Shown here: piece by piece, positions 36,138 to 44,836 of the stretch
Layout: each line of letters opens with the position of its first letter
Numbering within the stretch: the first letter of the stretch is position 1
NCBI GenBank assembly: GCA_018261935.1
Contig: JAGTRP010000017.1
Span: 1 to 64,000 of the forward strand
Direction: 5' to 3'
Source of the DNA: Rhodocyclaceae bacterium
Lineage (GTDB): Bacteria; Pseudomonadota; Gammaproteobacteria; Burkholderiales; Rhodocyclaceae
DNA: 64,000 bases
Position numbers and translations under genes: made by a program
Notes under the pieces: model-generated
What the model saw: only the letters and a program-made list of their open reading frames with translations
The model's database searches: none
Told to the model about the DNA's origin: nothing

Positions 36138-37208
36138 CTATGCCTGCTCCAGGGGCAGCCGGATGGCGAAGCAGGTCTGGCCCGGCCGACTGGTGCACGC
36201 CACCGTGCCCTGGTGGTGCTGGATGAAATTCTGGGCAATGGTGAGCCCCAGCCCGCTGCCCCCCTCCCGGCCGGACACCAGGGGATAGAACATGCGCTCC
36301 CGGATCGCTTCCGGGATACCCGGCCCGTTGTCGATGACCTTGATCTCCAGGGCGAGGCGGTAGCGCTTCTTGGCCAGGGTCACCTGGCGGACGGCGCGGG
36401 TCCGCAGGGTGATTTCACCGTTGCCCGCCATGGCCTGGGCGGCATTGCGGGCGATGTTGAGCACCGCCTGGATAAGCTGTTCCCGATCCCCCACCAGCTC
36501 CGGCAGGCTGGTGTCGTAATCCCGGCGCACCTGGAGGGAACCGGGAAACTCGGCGGTCAGGAGGCTCCTCACCCGCTCCAGGATCTCGTGGATATTGATG
36601 GTGGAGGGCTGCATCGCCCGGTGGGGCGTGAGAAGCCGCTGCATCAGGTCCTGGAGGCGGTCGGCCTCCTTGATGATGACCTGGGTGTATTCCTTGAGGG
36701 AAGGGTTGTTGAGCTCATGCTCCAGGAGCTGGGCCGCCCCGCGGATGCCCCCCAGGGGATTCTTGATCTCGTGGGCGAGGTTGCGGATCAGTTCCCGGTT
36801 GGCCCGCTGCTGTTCGATCAGGCGCTCCTCCTGGCTGGCCGCCAGCTGCTGGTCGATGGGCTGCAATTCCATGAGGAGATGGACGCCGAGGCCCACCTCG
36901 GCGTGGATCGGGGTGACCGTGCAGTTGAGATGGAGCTGCTCGCCGTCGCTGCGGGTGATCTGAAGATTCTGGCCGGTGTAGCTCCAGTCATTGGAGATAG
37001 CGTTGTCGAGGGCCGACTGCAGGGTGGCGGAACAAGTGCATGCCCAGTTGAGCGGCTTGTCCAGGAGGGATCGGGCACTGACCGCCAGGACGTTTTCCCC
37101 GGCCGGGTTGATGTAGCGCACCCGCAGCCCCGCGTCCAGGAGGACAACGGCCGAGGCCAGCAGATCCAGGCCGGCGAAAGGATTGGGGGATTCGGACATG
37201 ACCGTCAT
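36138..37208 (-). CDS. ntrB: Nitrogen regulation sensor kinase NtrB
   Basis: A cytoplasmic histidine kinase of 356 residues (353 if the Met three codons later is used; no clear ribosome site decides). An N-terminal PAS domain (about 15-125) is followed by the H box NLAHEIKNPLGGIRGAAQ and the N, G1 and G2 boxes (NIARNAAQAMAG, DNGPGIP, GGSGLGL). It phosphorylates NtrC under nitrogen limitation and is controlled by P-II in the family. It is divergent from the RND adaptor gene with 114 bp between. Confidence 0.94.
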   Translation of the reverse strand: MTVMSESPNPFAGLDLLASAVVLLDAGLRVRYINPAGENVLAVSARSLLDKPLNWACTCSATLQSALDNAISNDWSYTGQNLQITRSDGEQLHLNCTVTPIHAEVGLGVHLLMELQPIDQQLAASQEERLIEQQRANRELIRNLAHEIKNPLGGIRGAAQLLEHELNNPSLKEYTQVIIKEADRLQDLMQRLLTPHRAMQPSTINIHEILERVRSLLTAEFPGSLQVRRDYDTSLPELVGDREQLIQAVLNIARNAAQAMAGNGEITLRTRAVRQVTLAKKRYRLALEIKVIDNGPGIPEAIRERMFYPLVSGREGGSGLGLTIAQNFIQHHQGTVACTSRPGQTCFAIRLPLEQA

Positions 37209-37322
37209 TCTAGAATGTATCGGAGCAGACATCCCATCCTGCGGCACGTTCGGCAAAAGCCCGTCGGGGGCTGGACGATTCCCGATACAATTAGCGGCCC
37301 ACCGGTCATTAGCCGCTACGTC

Positions 37323-38399
37323 ATGGCAATCCCCGCTCCTCTCCTCCGTGCCGCGGCCCTGGCCTGCGCCATCGCAACCCTTGGCGCCTGCGGCAGCAAG
37401 GAGCCGCCGCCCGAGGCGCCTCGCCTGGTGGCGACCCATGTGGTGGGCGCTGGGAATGCCCGGACCGAAGCCAACTACTCCGGCGAGGTGAAGCCCCGTT
37501 ACGAGACGCCCCTCGCCTTCCGGGCCGGGGGCAAGATGGCGAGCCGCCTGGTGGAAGTGGGCCAGGCGGTCCGGCCCGGCCAGCCCCTGGCCCGCCTCGA
37601 CCCGGCCGACCTGGAACTCAATGCCGGCGCCGCCCGGGCCCAGCTGGCCGCGGCCGAATCGGACCTGATCTTCGCCAAGGCCGAGTACGAGCGCTACCGG
37701 GACCTGCGGGGCAGGCATTTCGTCAGCCAGGCCGCCCTGGAGGGCAAGGAAGCCGCCTGGCGCACCGCCAAGGGCCGCATGGAAGCGGCCACCGCCCAGG
37801 CCGGGCTGGCCAGGAACCAGAGCGCCTACGCCACCCTGGCGGCGGATGCAGCCGGGGTCATCTCAGCGGTCCTGGCCGAGCCCGGGCAGGTGGTGGCGGC
37901 GGGCCAGCCGGTGCTGCGCCTGGCCCGTCCCGGCGAAATGGAGGTCGCCATCGCGGTGCCGGAAAACCGCGTGGCGGAGCTGAAGGCCGCCACCGAAATC
38001 CGCATTGCCCTGTGGGCCGAGAACGGCCGCACCTACGCCGGGCGCATCCGGGAAATCGCCCCCATGGCCGACCCGGCGACCCGGACCTATGCTGTCCGCG
38101 TCAGCCTCCTGGCGCCCGATGCCGATGTGCGCCTGGGCATGACCGCCAATGTCTTCCTGGGCCGCCAGGGGACGACAGCGGGGGTCCTGGTGCCGGCGAC
38201 CGCCGTCTTCCAGCAGGATGGCAAGCCGGCGGTCTGGGTGGTGGGGGCAGGCAACGCCCTGGTCCTGCGCCCCGTGGACATCGCCCAGTTCCGGGAGGAC
38301 GGCGCCCTGGTGGCCGGAGGCCTCAAGGCCGGGGAACGCATCGTCGCCGCCGGCGTGCACAAGGTATTCGCCGGCGAGAAAATCAGGTTCGAGCCATGA
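37323..38399 (+). CDS. RND efflux periplasmic adaptor
   Basis: A 358-residue membrane fusion protein with a lipobox (ATLGACGS, Cys about 21), so it is probably lipid-anchored in the periplasm. A lipoyl/barrel-sandwich part (GKMASRLVEVGQAVRPGQPL, then AAGVISAVLAEPGQVV) flanks a short helical hairpin, and a beta-barrel domain follows. TACAAT at 37286-37291 may be its -10. Its stop overlaps the pump start as ATGA. The substrate cannot be predicted, and no outer-membrane TolC-type gene is adjacent. Confidence 0.9.
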   Translation: MAIPAPLLRAAALACAIATLGACGSKEPPPEAPRLVATHVVGAGNARTEANYSGEVKPRYETPLAFRAGGKMASRLVEVGQAVRPGQPLARLDPADLELNAGAARAQLAAAESDLIFAKAEYERYRDLRGRHFVSQAALEGKEAAWRTAKGRMEAATAQAGLARNQSAYATLAADAAGVISAVLAEPGQVVAAGQPVLRLARPGEMEVAIAVPENRVAELKAATEIRIALWAENGRTYAGRIREIAPMADPATRTYAVRVSLLAPDADVRLGMTANVFLGRQGTTAGVLVPATAVFQQDGKPAVWVVGAGNALVLRPVDIAQFREDGALVAGGLKAGERIVAAGVHKVFAGEKIRFEP

Positions 38400-41300
38400 A
38401 GGGCCCCAAGGAGAACGGACGCCAGTTCGGACCCAACCTCTCGGCCTGGGCCCTGCGGCACCAGTCCATGGTGCTCTATCTGATGGTGGTGCTGCTCATC
38501 GGCGGGGTCCTTTCCTATTTCAAGCTGGGCCGCGCCGAGGATCCGGACTTCACCTTCAAGGTCATGTTCGTCCGCACCTTCTGGCCAGGGGCCACGACCC
38601 GGGAGGTAGAACAGCAGGTCACCGAGCGCCTCGAGAAGAAGCTCCAGGAGACCCCCTGGGTGGACGTGCTGCGCAGCTATTCCAAGCCCGGCGAGTCCAT
38701 GGTCTTCGTGCTCCTCAAGGACTACACGCCTCCCAAGGAGGTCCCTGACGCCTGGTACCAGGTGCGGAAGAAGATCGCCGACATCCGCCACACCCTGCCG
38801 GCGGAAGTCCAGGGCCCCTTCTTCAACGACGAGTTCGGCGACACCTTCGGCATCATCTACGCCCTCACCGGCGACGGCTTTTCCCTGGCCGAGCTGCGCT
38901 CCCGGGCCGACACCATTTCCCGGGAGCTGCTGCGGCTGCCGGACGTGAAGAAGGTGGATCTCCTGGGGGTCCAGGAAGAAAAGATCTACGTCGAGATTTC
39001 CCACGCCAAGCTCGCCACCCTGGGCCTCGACCCCAATCTCATCATCCAGACCCTGCAAAGCCAGAACGCCATGACCCCGGGCGGCCAGTTCGACACGGCG
39101 GACGATCGGGTCTATCTGCGGGTCTCCGGCGATTTCGAGAACGTCGAGCACATCCGGGACATCGGCATCCGGGCTAACGGCCGCAATTTCCGCCTGGGGG
39201 ACATCGCCCGGGTGTACCGGGGCTATGCGGACCCGCCCAGCCCGCGCTTCCGCTGGCGCGGCCAGGAAGCCATCGGGGTCGCCCTGGCCATGGCCAAGGG
39301 CGGCAATGTCCAGGCCCTGGGCCAGGGGCTGGAGAAGGAGATCGCCCGCATCCGGGCAGAATTGCCGGCGGGCATCGAACTGCAGCAGGTCTCCAACCAG
39401 CCGGCGGTGGTCGACCGGGCGGTGAGTGAGTTCATGGCGACCCTGGCGGAAGCGCTGGTCATCGTCCTCGCCGTCTCCTTCCTATCCCTGGGGCTGCGCA
39501 CCGGCATGGTGGTGGCCCTTTCCATCCCCCTGGTGCTGGCGGCGACCTTCCTGGCGATGAAGAGTTCGGGCATCGACCTCCAGCGCATTTCCCTGGGGGC
39601 TCTCATCATCGCCCTCGGCCTCCTGGTGGACGACGCAATCATCGCCGTGGAAATGATGGTGGTGAAGATGGAACAGGGCTGGGACCGCTTCAAGGCCGCC
39701 ACCTTCGCCTACACCTCCACCGCCTTCCCCATGCTCACCGGCACCCTGGTCACCGCCGCCGGCTTCATGCCGGTGGGCTTTGCCCGCTCCGCCGCCGGCG
39801 AGTACACCTTTTCCATCTTCGCCGTGGTCACCATCGCCCTCCTGGTGTCCTGGGTCGTGGCCGTGGTCTTCACCCCCTACATCGGCTATCGCCTCCTGGA
39901 CCCGGCCAAACTGAAGGAAAAGCTGGCCCGCCACGGCACCGACGACATCTACGGCACGCCCTTCTACCGCCGCTTCCGCGCCCTCGTCACCTGGTGCGTG
40001 GCCCGGCGCTGGACTGTGATCGGCATCACCCTCGCCATCTTCGTGGCCTCCATCGCCGCCTTCAACCTGGGGGTGGAAAAGCAGTTCTTCCCCTCCTCCA
40101 ACCGGCCCGAACTGCTGGTGGATCTATGGCTGCCGCAAGGCTCCTCCATCAAGGCCACCGAAAGGGAGGCCAGGCGGGTGGAGGCCCTCCTGGACAAGGA
40201 CGAGGCCGTCGCCCACTACGTGGATTACATCGGCAGCGGCAGCCCCCGCTTCTACCTGCCCCTGGACCAGCAGATGCCCAACGACAACTTCGCCCAGTTC
40301 GTCGTCACCACCCATGGCGACGAATCCCGGGAGGCCCTGCTGGCCCGCCTGAAGGATCGCTTCGAGACTGGCTTCCCGCTCCTGCGGGCCCGGGTCCTGC
40401 GCCTGGAGAACGGCCCGCCGGTGGGCTTCCCGGTGCAGTTCCGGGTCCTCGGCCCGGAGCCCGCCAAACTGCGGTCCATCGCCGCCCAGGTGGCGGAAGT
40501 GATGCGCGCCAATCCCCATACCCGGGACGTCCACCTGGACTGGAACGAAATGGCCAAGCAGGTGAAACTCGAGGTGGACCAGGACAAGGCCCGGGCCCTG
40601 GGCCTCTCTTCCCAGGAACTGTCGGCCTACCTCAACACCCTGCTCGCCGGCCTCGCCGTCACCCAGTTCCGGGAAGGCGACCGCCTCATCGACGTGGTGG
40701 GCCGGGCGGAGGAGAAGGAGCGCCTGAAGCTGTCGGCCCTCCAGGACCTCAATATCCACACCCGGGACGGCCGCTACGTGCCCCTGGCCCAGGTGGCGAC
40801 CATCAGCAGCGAGATGGAGGAAGGCATCGTCTGGCGCCGCAACCGGCAGCCCACCATCACCGTCCGGGCCGATCTCCGGGACAAGACCCAGGCGCCCGTG
40901 GTGTCGAAGCAGATCGAGCCGGCCCTGGCCCAACTGCAGGAGAACCTGGCGGCCGCCTACGGCCCCGGCTACCGCATCGAGACGGGCGGGGCCATCGAGG
41001 AATCCGCCAAGGCCGAAGCTTCCATCCAGGCGGTGATGCCGCTCATGATCGTGACGGTGTTCACCCTCCTCATGCTGCAGCTGCAGAGCTTCCAGCGCAC
41101 CCTGATGGTGGTGCTCACCGCCCCCCTGGGCCTGATCGGCGTCACCCTGTCCCTGCTGATCTTCCACACCCCCTTCGGGTTCGTGGCCCAGCTGGGGGTC
41201 ATCGCCCTGGCTGGGATGATCATGCGCAATTCGGTGATCCTGGTGGACCAGATCGAACAGGACATCGCCGAGGGCAAGGCGCCCTGGGAGGCCGTCATCG

Positions 41301-41539
41301 ATTCCACGGTGCGGCGCTTCCGCCCCATCATGCTCACCGCCCTGGCGGCGATCCTGGCCATGATTCCCCTGTCCCGCAGCGTTTTCTGGGGCCCCATGGC
41401 CATCGCCATCATGGGCGGGCTGCTGGTGGCGACGGTGCTGACCCTGCTCTTCCTGCCGGCTCTCTACGCCGCCTGGTACAAGGTAAAGCCCGGCGACACC
41501 GATTACTTGAGGTTGGACAGTTCCCGGTTGATGGCCTGA
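38396..41539 (+). CDS. RND efflux transporter permease
   Basis: A 1047-residue inner-membrane proton-driven pump of the HAE-like RND family. It has the standard two repeats of one plus five spans around two large periplasmic loops. The proton-relay Asp pair is visible in TM4 (LGLLVDDAIIAVE). TM10 and the C-terminal repeat show GMIMRNSVILVDQIEQD. It is the RND subgroup with short adaptors rather than AcrB itself. The last 12 residues are encoded opposite the end of the DUF4124 gene (37-bp overlap) and do not look like an RND tail. Confidence 0.93.
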   Translation: MKGPKENGRQFGPNLSAWALRHQSMVLYLMVVLLIGGVLSYFKLGRAEDPDFTFKVMFVRTFWPGATTREVEQQVTERLEKKLQETPWVDVLRSYSKPGESMVFVLLKDYTPPKEVPDAWYQVRKKIADIRHTLPAEVQGPFFNDEFGDTFGIIYALTGDGFSLAELRSRADTISRELLRLPDVKKVDLLGVQEEKIYVEISHAKLATLGLDPNLIIQTLQSQNAMTPGGQFDTADDRVYLRVSGDFENVEHIRDIGIRANGRNFRLGDIARVYRGYADPPSPRFRWRGQEAIGVALAMAKGGNVQALGQGLEKEIARIRAELPAGIELQQVSNQPAVVDRAVSEFMATLAEALVIVLAVSFLSLGLRTGMVVALSIPLVLAATFLAMKSSGIDLQRISLGALIIALGLLVDDAIIAVEMMVVKMEQGWDRFKAATFAYTSTAFPMLTGTLVTAAGFMPVGFARSAAGEYTFSIFAVVTIALLVSWVVAVVFTPYIGYRLLDPAKLKEKLARHGTDDIYGTPFYRRFRALVTWCVARRWTVIGITLAIFVASIAAFNLGVEKQFFPSSNRPELLVDLWLPQGSSIKATEREARRVEALLDKDEAVAHYVDYIGSGSPRFYLPLDQQMPNDNFAQFVVTTHGDESREALLARLKDRFETGFPLLRARVLRLENGPPVGFPVQFRVLGPEPAKLRSIAAQVAEVMRANPHTRDVHLDWNEMAKQVKLEVDQDKARALGLSSQELSAYLNTLLAGLAVTQFREGDRLIDVVGRAEEKERLKLSALQDLNIHTRDGRYVPLAQVATISSEMEEGIVWRRNRQPTITVRADLRDKTQAPVVSKQIEPALAQLQENLAAAYGPGYRIETGGAIEESAKAEASIQAVMPLMIVTVFTLLMLQLQSFQRTLMVVLTAPLGLIGVTLSLLIFHTPFGFVAQLGVIALAGMIMRNSVILVDQIEQDIAEGKAPWEAVIDSTVRRFRPIMLTALAAILAMIPLSRSVFWGPMAIAIMGGLLVATVLTLLFLPALYAAWYKVKPGDTDYLRLDSSRLMA

Positions 41540-41955
41540 ATGTTGCGCTCGTGCTGCCCGAGCCGGTCCCGGTAGGGCTGCAGGCGGTCGGGGCTGGCCT
41601 TGGCGGCTTCCTGGTCGGACAGGTCCTTGCGGGCCGCCTCCAGGCTTTTCTGCTCGCTGGCCAGCTCCTGCTCCAGGATGCGCCGGCGGTCGCCGTCCCG
41701 GGCTTTCTGGGTATCCTCGGCCACTTTCGGGAAGCCGGCCGGGGACGGATTGGCCGCCGCCGGCGCCTTGGCCCGGGGCGCCGGCACGCTGGTGTCGGGG
41801 GCACTCACCACCGGCTTGCAGTTCTTGTCCACCTTGGCGTTGGAGATGAGGATGGCGCCGTTTTCGTCGGTGCACTTGTAGATCGTGCTGGCGGCCGCCG
41901 GCAGGGCGGCGGTGGCCAGAAGAAGGGGAAACAGGATGCGGATCATTGTCTTCAT
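41503..41955 (-). CDS. Secreted DUF4124 protein with coiled coil
   Basis: A 150-residue protein with a signal peptide (MIRILFPLLLATAALPAAA) and a short DUF4124 domain (about 23-50; STIYKCTDENGAILISN and a second Cys at NCKPV). A Pro/Ala linker leads to a C-terminal coiled coil (about 85-148). DUF4124 proteins commonly sit between glnA and ntrB in betaproteobacteria. Here the order glnA, DUF4124, ntrB, ntrC is retained on the minus strand but with other genes inserted on both sides. Function unknown. Confidence 0.86.
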   Translation of the reverse strand: MKTMIRILFPLLLATAALPAAASTIYKCTDENGAILISNAKVDKNCKPVVSAPDTSVPAPRAKAPAAANPSPAGFPKVAEDTQKARDGDRRRILEQELASEQKSLEAARKDLSDQEAAKASPDRLQPYRDRLGQHERNIQAINRELSNLK

Positions 41956-42076
41956 CTTCCGTTGACGAGTTGCCAGTGTACAGCGAGATCAGGGCGGCGG
42001 CAGCGTTCGCCGCACAGAACCGGCGCCACCCGGTCCAGGGACGCCCCTGAAGCGGAGGCACCACCCAAGAACCTCT

Positions 42077-42105
42077 TTGCATAACGACCGGGAAGCCCCT
42101 ATCAT
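42077..42105 (+). promoter_or_regulatory. Possible sigma70 promoter of the GGDEF/EAL gene
   Basis: TTGCAT at 42077-42082 and TATCAT at 42100-42105 are 17 bp apart. The -10 matches 5/6 but the -35 only weakly, about 95 bp before the start codon at 42201. It is the best candidate in the 245-bp divergent gap with DUF4124; nothing else was recognised there. Confidence 0.35.
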
Positions 42106-42200
42106 CAGGCTCTAATGGTACATCCGGGCGTGGGCCGGCCAGCCGACTTCGCCTTCTCCTTCGCCCCCCCGACGCCAGAGGCTTTGGACCTGGAGCCCCA

Positions 42201-44765
42201 ATGATTCGCCACACCGCCCCGCCCCCCCCGCCCGACCCCGAAACAGTCGTCGGCCTGCCAGTGCAAACCGTCGGGCAGATCGTCGGCGGCAGGCTGGTGA
42301 CCTGCCCACCGACCGCAACGGTCAGCGAGGCGGCCAGGCTGATGCGCAGCAACCACGTCAGCTCCATTGTCATCGCCGACCGGCACAGCGTTCTCGGCAT
42401 CTGGACCGAGCGCGATGCCCTCACCCTGGATTTCGACCGGCCGGGCATCTTCGAACAGCCCATCGCCGCGGTCATGACCCGGGCGGTCAAGTCGGTTCCC
42501 GCCGACCTGACGGTGGGCGAAGCCGGGCTCCGCTTCAAGAACGAAAAGATCCGCCATCTGCTGGTCATCGACGAGGGCGGGCGCCCCCTCGGCATGCTGT
42601 CCCAGACCGACGTGGTCCTGAATCACGGCGTCGAAAACTATCTCACTTTCCGCGACGTCCGCTCGGTGATGTCCCGCTCCGTCGATATCCTGCCCGCCGA
42701 CACGCCCTTGCGCGAGGGGGCGCGGATACTCCGCGAGAACAACCGGGAAGCGGCCATCGTCATCTCGCCGGAATGGCCCGAGGCCGGCATCGTCACCGAA
42801 CGGGACATCGTCCGCATGATCGCCGAGCGGCGGGGCGGCACCGTGGGCACCGCCGCCAGCCGGCCGGTGGTCACCGTCCATCCCAACGCCACCCTGCTCT
42901 CGGCCCGCAACCTGTTCGCCAAGCACGGCTTCCGCCACCTGGGGGTACGGGACGAGGCCGGCGAATTCATCGGGCTGCTGTGCTTCTCCGATATCCTTTC
43001 CATCCTCCAGTACGAATTCATTACCCAGCTCAACTCGGCGCTGCGGGAGCGGGACGAAGCCCTGATCCGGTCCCGCAAGGACCTCCACCTAGCCCGCCAG
43101 GTCATCGAGGCCACCCTGGACGGCGTGATGATCGTGGATAGCGAGGGCCAGGTCGAGTACATCAATCCTTCCTTCACCCGGCTGACCGGCTACACCGCCG
43201 CCGAGGTGGTGGGCCGCAATCCGCGCTTCCTGCAATCCGGCCGCCAGGATTCCGACTTCTACGCCAAGATGTGGGCCGAACTGCTGGACGTCGGCCACTG
43301 GCAGGGGGAAATCTGGAACCGCCGCAAGGACGGCGAGGTGATGGCCGAATGGCTGACCATCAATTCGATCCGGGGAGATGACGGCCACATCATCAAATAC
43401 GCGGGCATCTTCAGCGATATCACGGAGAAAAAGCGGGACGAGGAACGGGTCCTCAGCCTCGCCTATTTCGATCCGCTCACCGGCCTCCCCAACCGGCGCC
43501 TGCTCATCGACCGCCTCAGCCAGTCCATCGCCAACGCCCACCGCCACGGCTTCAAGCTGGCCCTGATGTTCCTCGACCTGGACCTCTTCAAGCGCATCAA
43601 CGACAGCCTCGGCCACGATAGCGGCGATGCCGTCCTGATCGAGGTGGGAAAGCGCCTGCAGGCCGGCGTCCGCGAAGGCGACACGGTGGCCCGCATCGGC
43701 GGCGACGAGTTCGTCGTGCTCCTGCCGGAACTCAATGAAGTGGCCGACGCAGCCCGCCTGGCCTCCCGCCTGATCGCCTCGGTCAAGGCTCCGCTATCCC
43801 TGGCCGGGCACGAGGTCTGCGTCACCACCAGCATCGGCATCGCCATCTACCCGGAGGACAGCGACAATCCCGAGGTGCTGATGAAGTGCGCCGATACGGC
43901 CATGTACCAGGCCAAGCAGACGGGCCGCAACAACTACCAACTCCATTCCCTGGCCATGAATACCCAGTCGGTGAAGCGGCTGTCCATGGAAAAGGATCTC
44001 CGCGATGCCGTGGCCAGGGGCGAGATGAGCCTCGCCTACCAGGTGAAGGTGGATAGGACGAGCGGTGCCATCACCGGCGCCGAGGCCCAGCTGCGCTGGC
44101 ATCATCCCGACCTGGGAATCATCGCCCCGGCGGAATTCCTGCCCCTGGCCGAGCGCCTGGGCCTGATGCCGCGTCTGGGGGAGTGGATATTGCGCGCCGC
44201 CTGCCGGCAGAACCAGTCCTGGGCCGAACGCGGCCTGCCGCCCATCCGCATGATGGTCAATCTGTCCGCCCGACAATTCCTGGAGGGTGACCTGGCCGGA
44301 ACCGTGGTCGCCGTGCTGGCGGAGAGCGGCATGCCGGCCCATCTGCTGGAGCTGGACCTGACCGAGGCCATCATCATGGACCACCCGGCCGAAGTGGGAC
44401 AGGTGTTGGGGGAGCTGCACGCCATCGGGGTACGCATCGCCATCGACGATTTCGGCACCCGCCAATCCAGCCTGAACACCTTGCGCCAGATGCCCATCGA
44501 TGCGCTGAAGATCGACCATACCTTCATCGAAGGTCTCGGCCAGGCTTTCGAAGACAAAGAAATCGTCGGTGCCGTCGTCCGCCTGGCCCACGCCTTCGGC
44601 ATGCTGGCGGTCGCCGAAAATGTCATCTATCCGCACCAGGTGGAGCTGCTGCGGGCCGCCGGCTGCGACGAGATCCAGGGCCACCTGGTGGGCCGGGCGC
44701 TGCCGCCGGAAGAGCTGGAAGACCTGCTCGACCGCCACCTCCTGCAGGACAGCCTGCCCTCCTGA
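42201..44765 (+). CDS. CBS-PAS-GGDEF-EAL signalling protein
   Basis: An 854-residue soluble protein. Four CBS domains (about 22-75, 85-140, 150-205, 215-268) form two Bateman modules likely to bind an adenine nucleotide. A PAS domain follows (about 295-415), then a GGDEF domain with intact IGGDEFVVLL (about 500), then an EAL domain (about 595-845). The EAL signature is EAQ instead of EAL, DDFGTG is DDFGTR, and AEGVE is AENVI. Phosphodiesterase activity is therefore doubtful and the domain may only bind c-di-GMP. The diguanylate cyclase looks active. It stands between DUF4124 (divergent) and glnA (convergent), interrupting the nitrogen genes. Confidence 0.92.
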   Translation: MIRHTAPPPPPDPETVVGLPVQTVGQIVGGRLVTCPPTATVSEAARLMRSNHVSSIVIADRHSVLGIWTERDALTLDFDRPGIFEQPIAAVMTRAVKSVPADLTVGEAGLRFKNEKIRHLLVIDEGGRPLGMLSQTDVVLNHGVENYLTFRDVRSVMSRSVDILPADTPLREGARILRENNREAAIVISPEWPEAGIVTERDIVRMIAERRGGTVGTAASRPVVTVHPNATLLSARNLFAKHGFRHLGVRDEAGEFIGLLCFSDILSILQYEFITQLNSALRERDEALIRSRKDLHLARQVIEATLDGVMIVDSEGQVEYINPSFTRLTGYTAAEVVGRNPRFLQSGRQDSDFYAKMWAELLDVGHWQGEIWNRRKDGEVMAEWLTINSIRGDDGHIIKYAGIFSDITEKKRDEERVLSLAYFDPLTGLPNRRLLIDRLSQSIANAHRHGFKLALMFLDLDLFKRINDSLGHDSGDAVLIEVGKRLQAGVREGDTVARIGGDEFVVLLPELNEVADAARLASRLIASVKAPLSLAGHEVCVTTSIGIAIYPEDSDNPEVLMKCADTAMYQAKQTGRNNYQLHSLAMNTQSVKRLSMEKDLRDAVARGEMSLAYQVKVDRTSGAITGAEAQLRWHHPDLGIIAPAEFLPLAERLGLMPRLGEWILRAACRQNQSWAERGLPPIRMMVNLSARQFLEGDLAGTVVAVLAESGMPAHLLELDLTEAIIMDHPAEVGQVLGELHAIGVRIAIDDFGTRQSSLNTLRQMPIDALKIDHTFIEGLGQAFEDKEIVGAVVRLAHAFGMLAVAENVIYPHQVELLRAAGCDEIQGHLVGRALPPEELEDLLDRHLLQDSLPS

Positions 44766-44770
44766 AAATA

Positions 44771-44798
44771 AAAAAGCCCTGGTTTCCCAGGGCTTTTT
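44771..44798. terminator. Bidirectional Rho-independent terminator
   Basis: A 12-bp stem (44771-44782 with 44787-44798), A-run on the left and T-run on the right, loop TTTC. It serves the GGDEF/EAL gene on the plus strand and glnA on the minus strand. Confidence 0.9.
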
Positions 44799-44836
44799 TT
44801 GTGAGTCGATGCGCCGCGTTGCGGCGCAGACAGCCA

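Noticed and set aside
40124-42595. 823-residue minus-strand frame
   Set aside because: It spans antisense of the RND pump, DUF4124 in the wrong frame and the next gene; no protein features.
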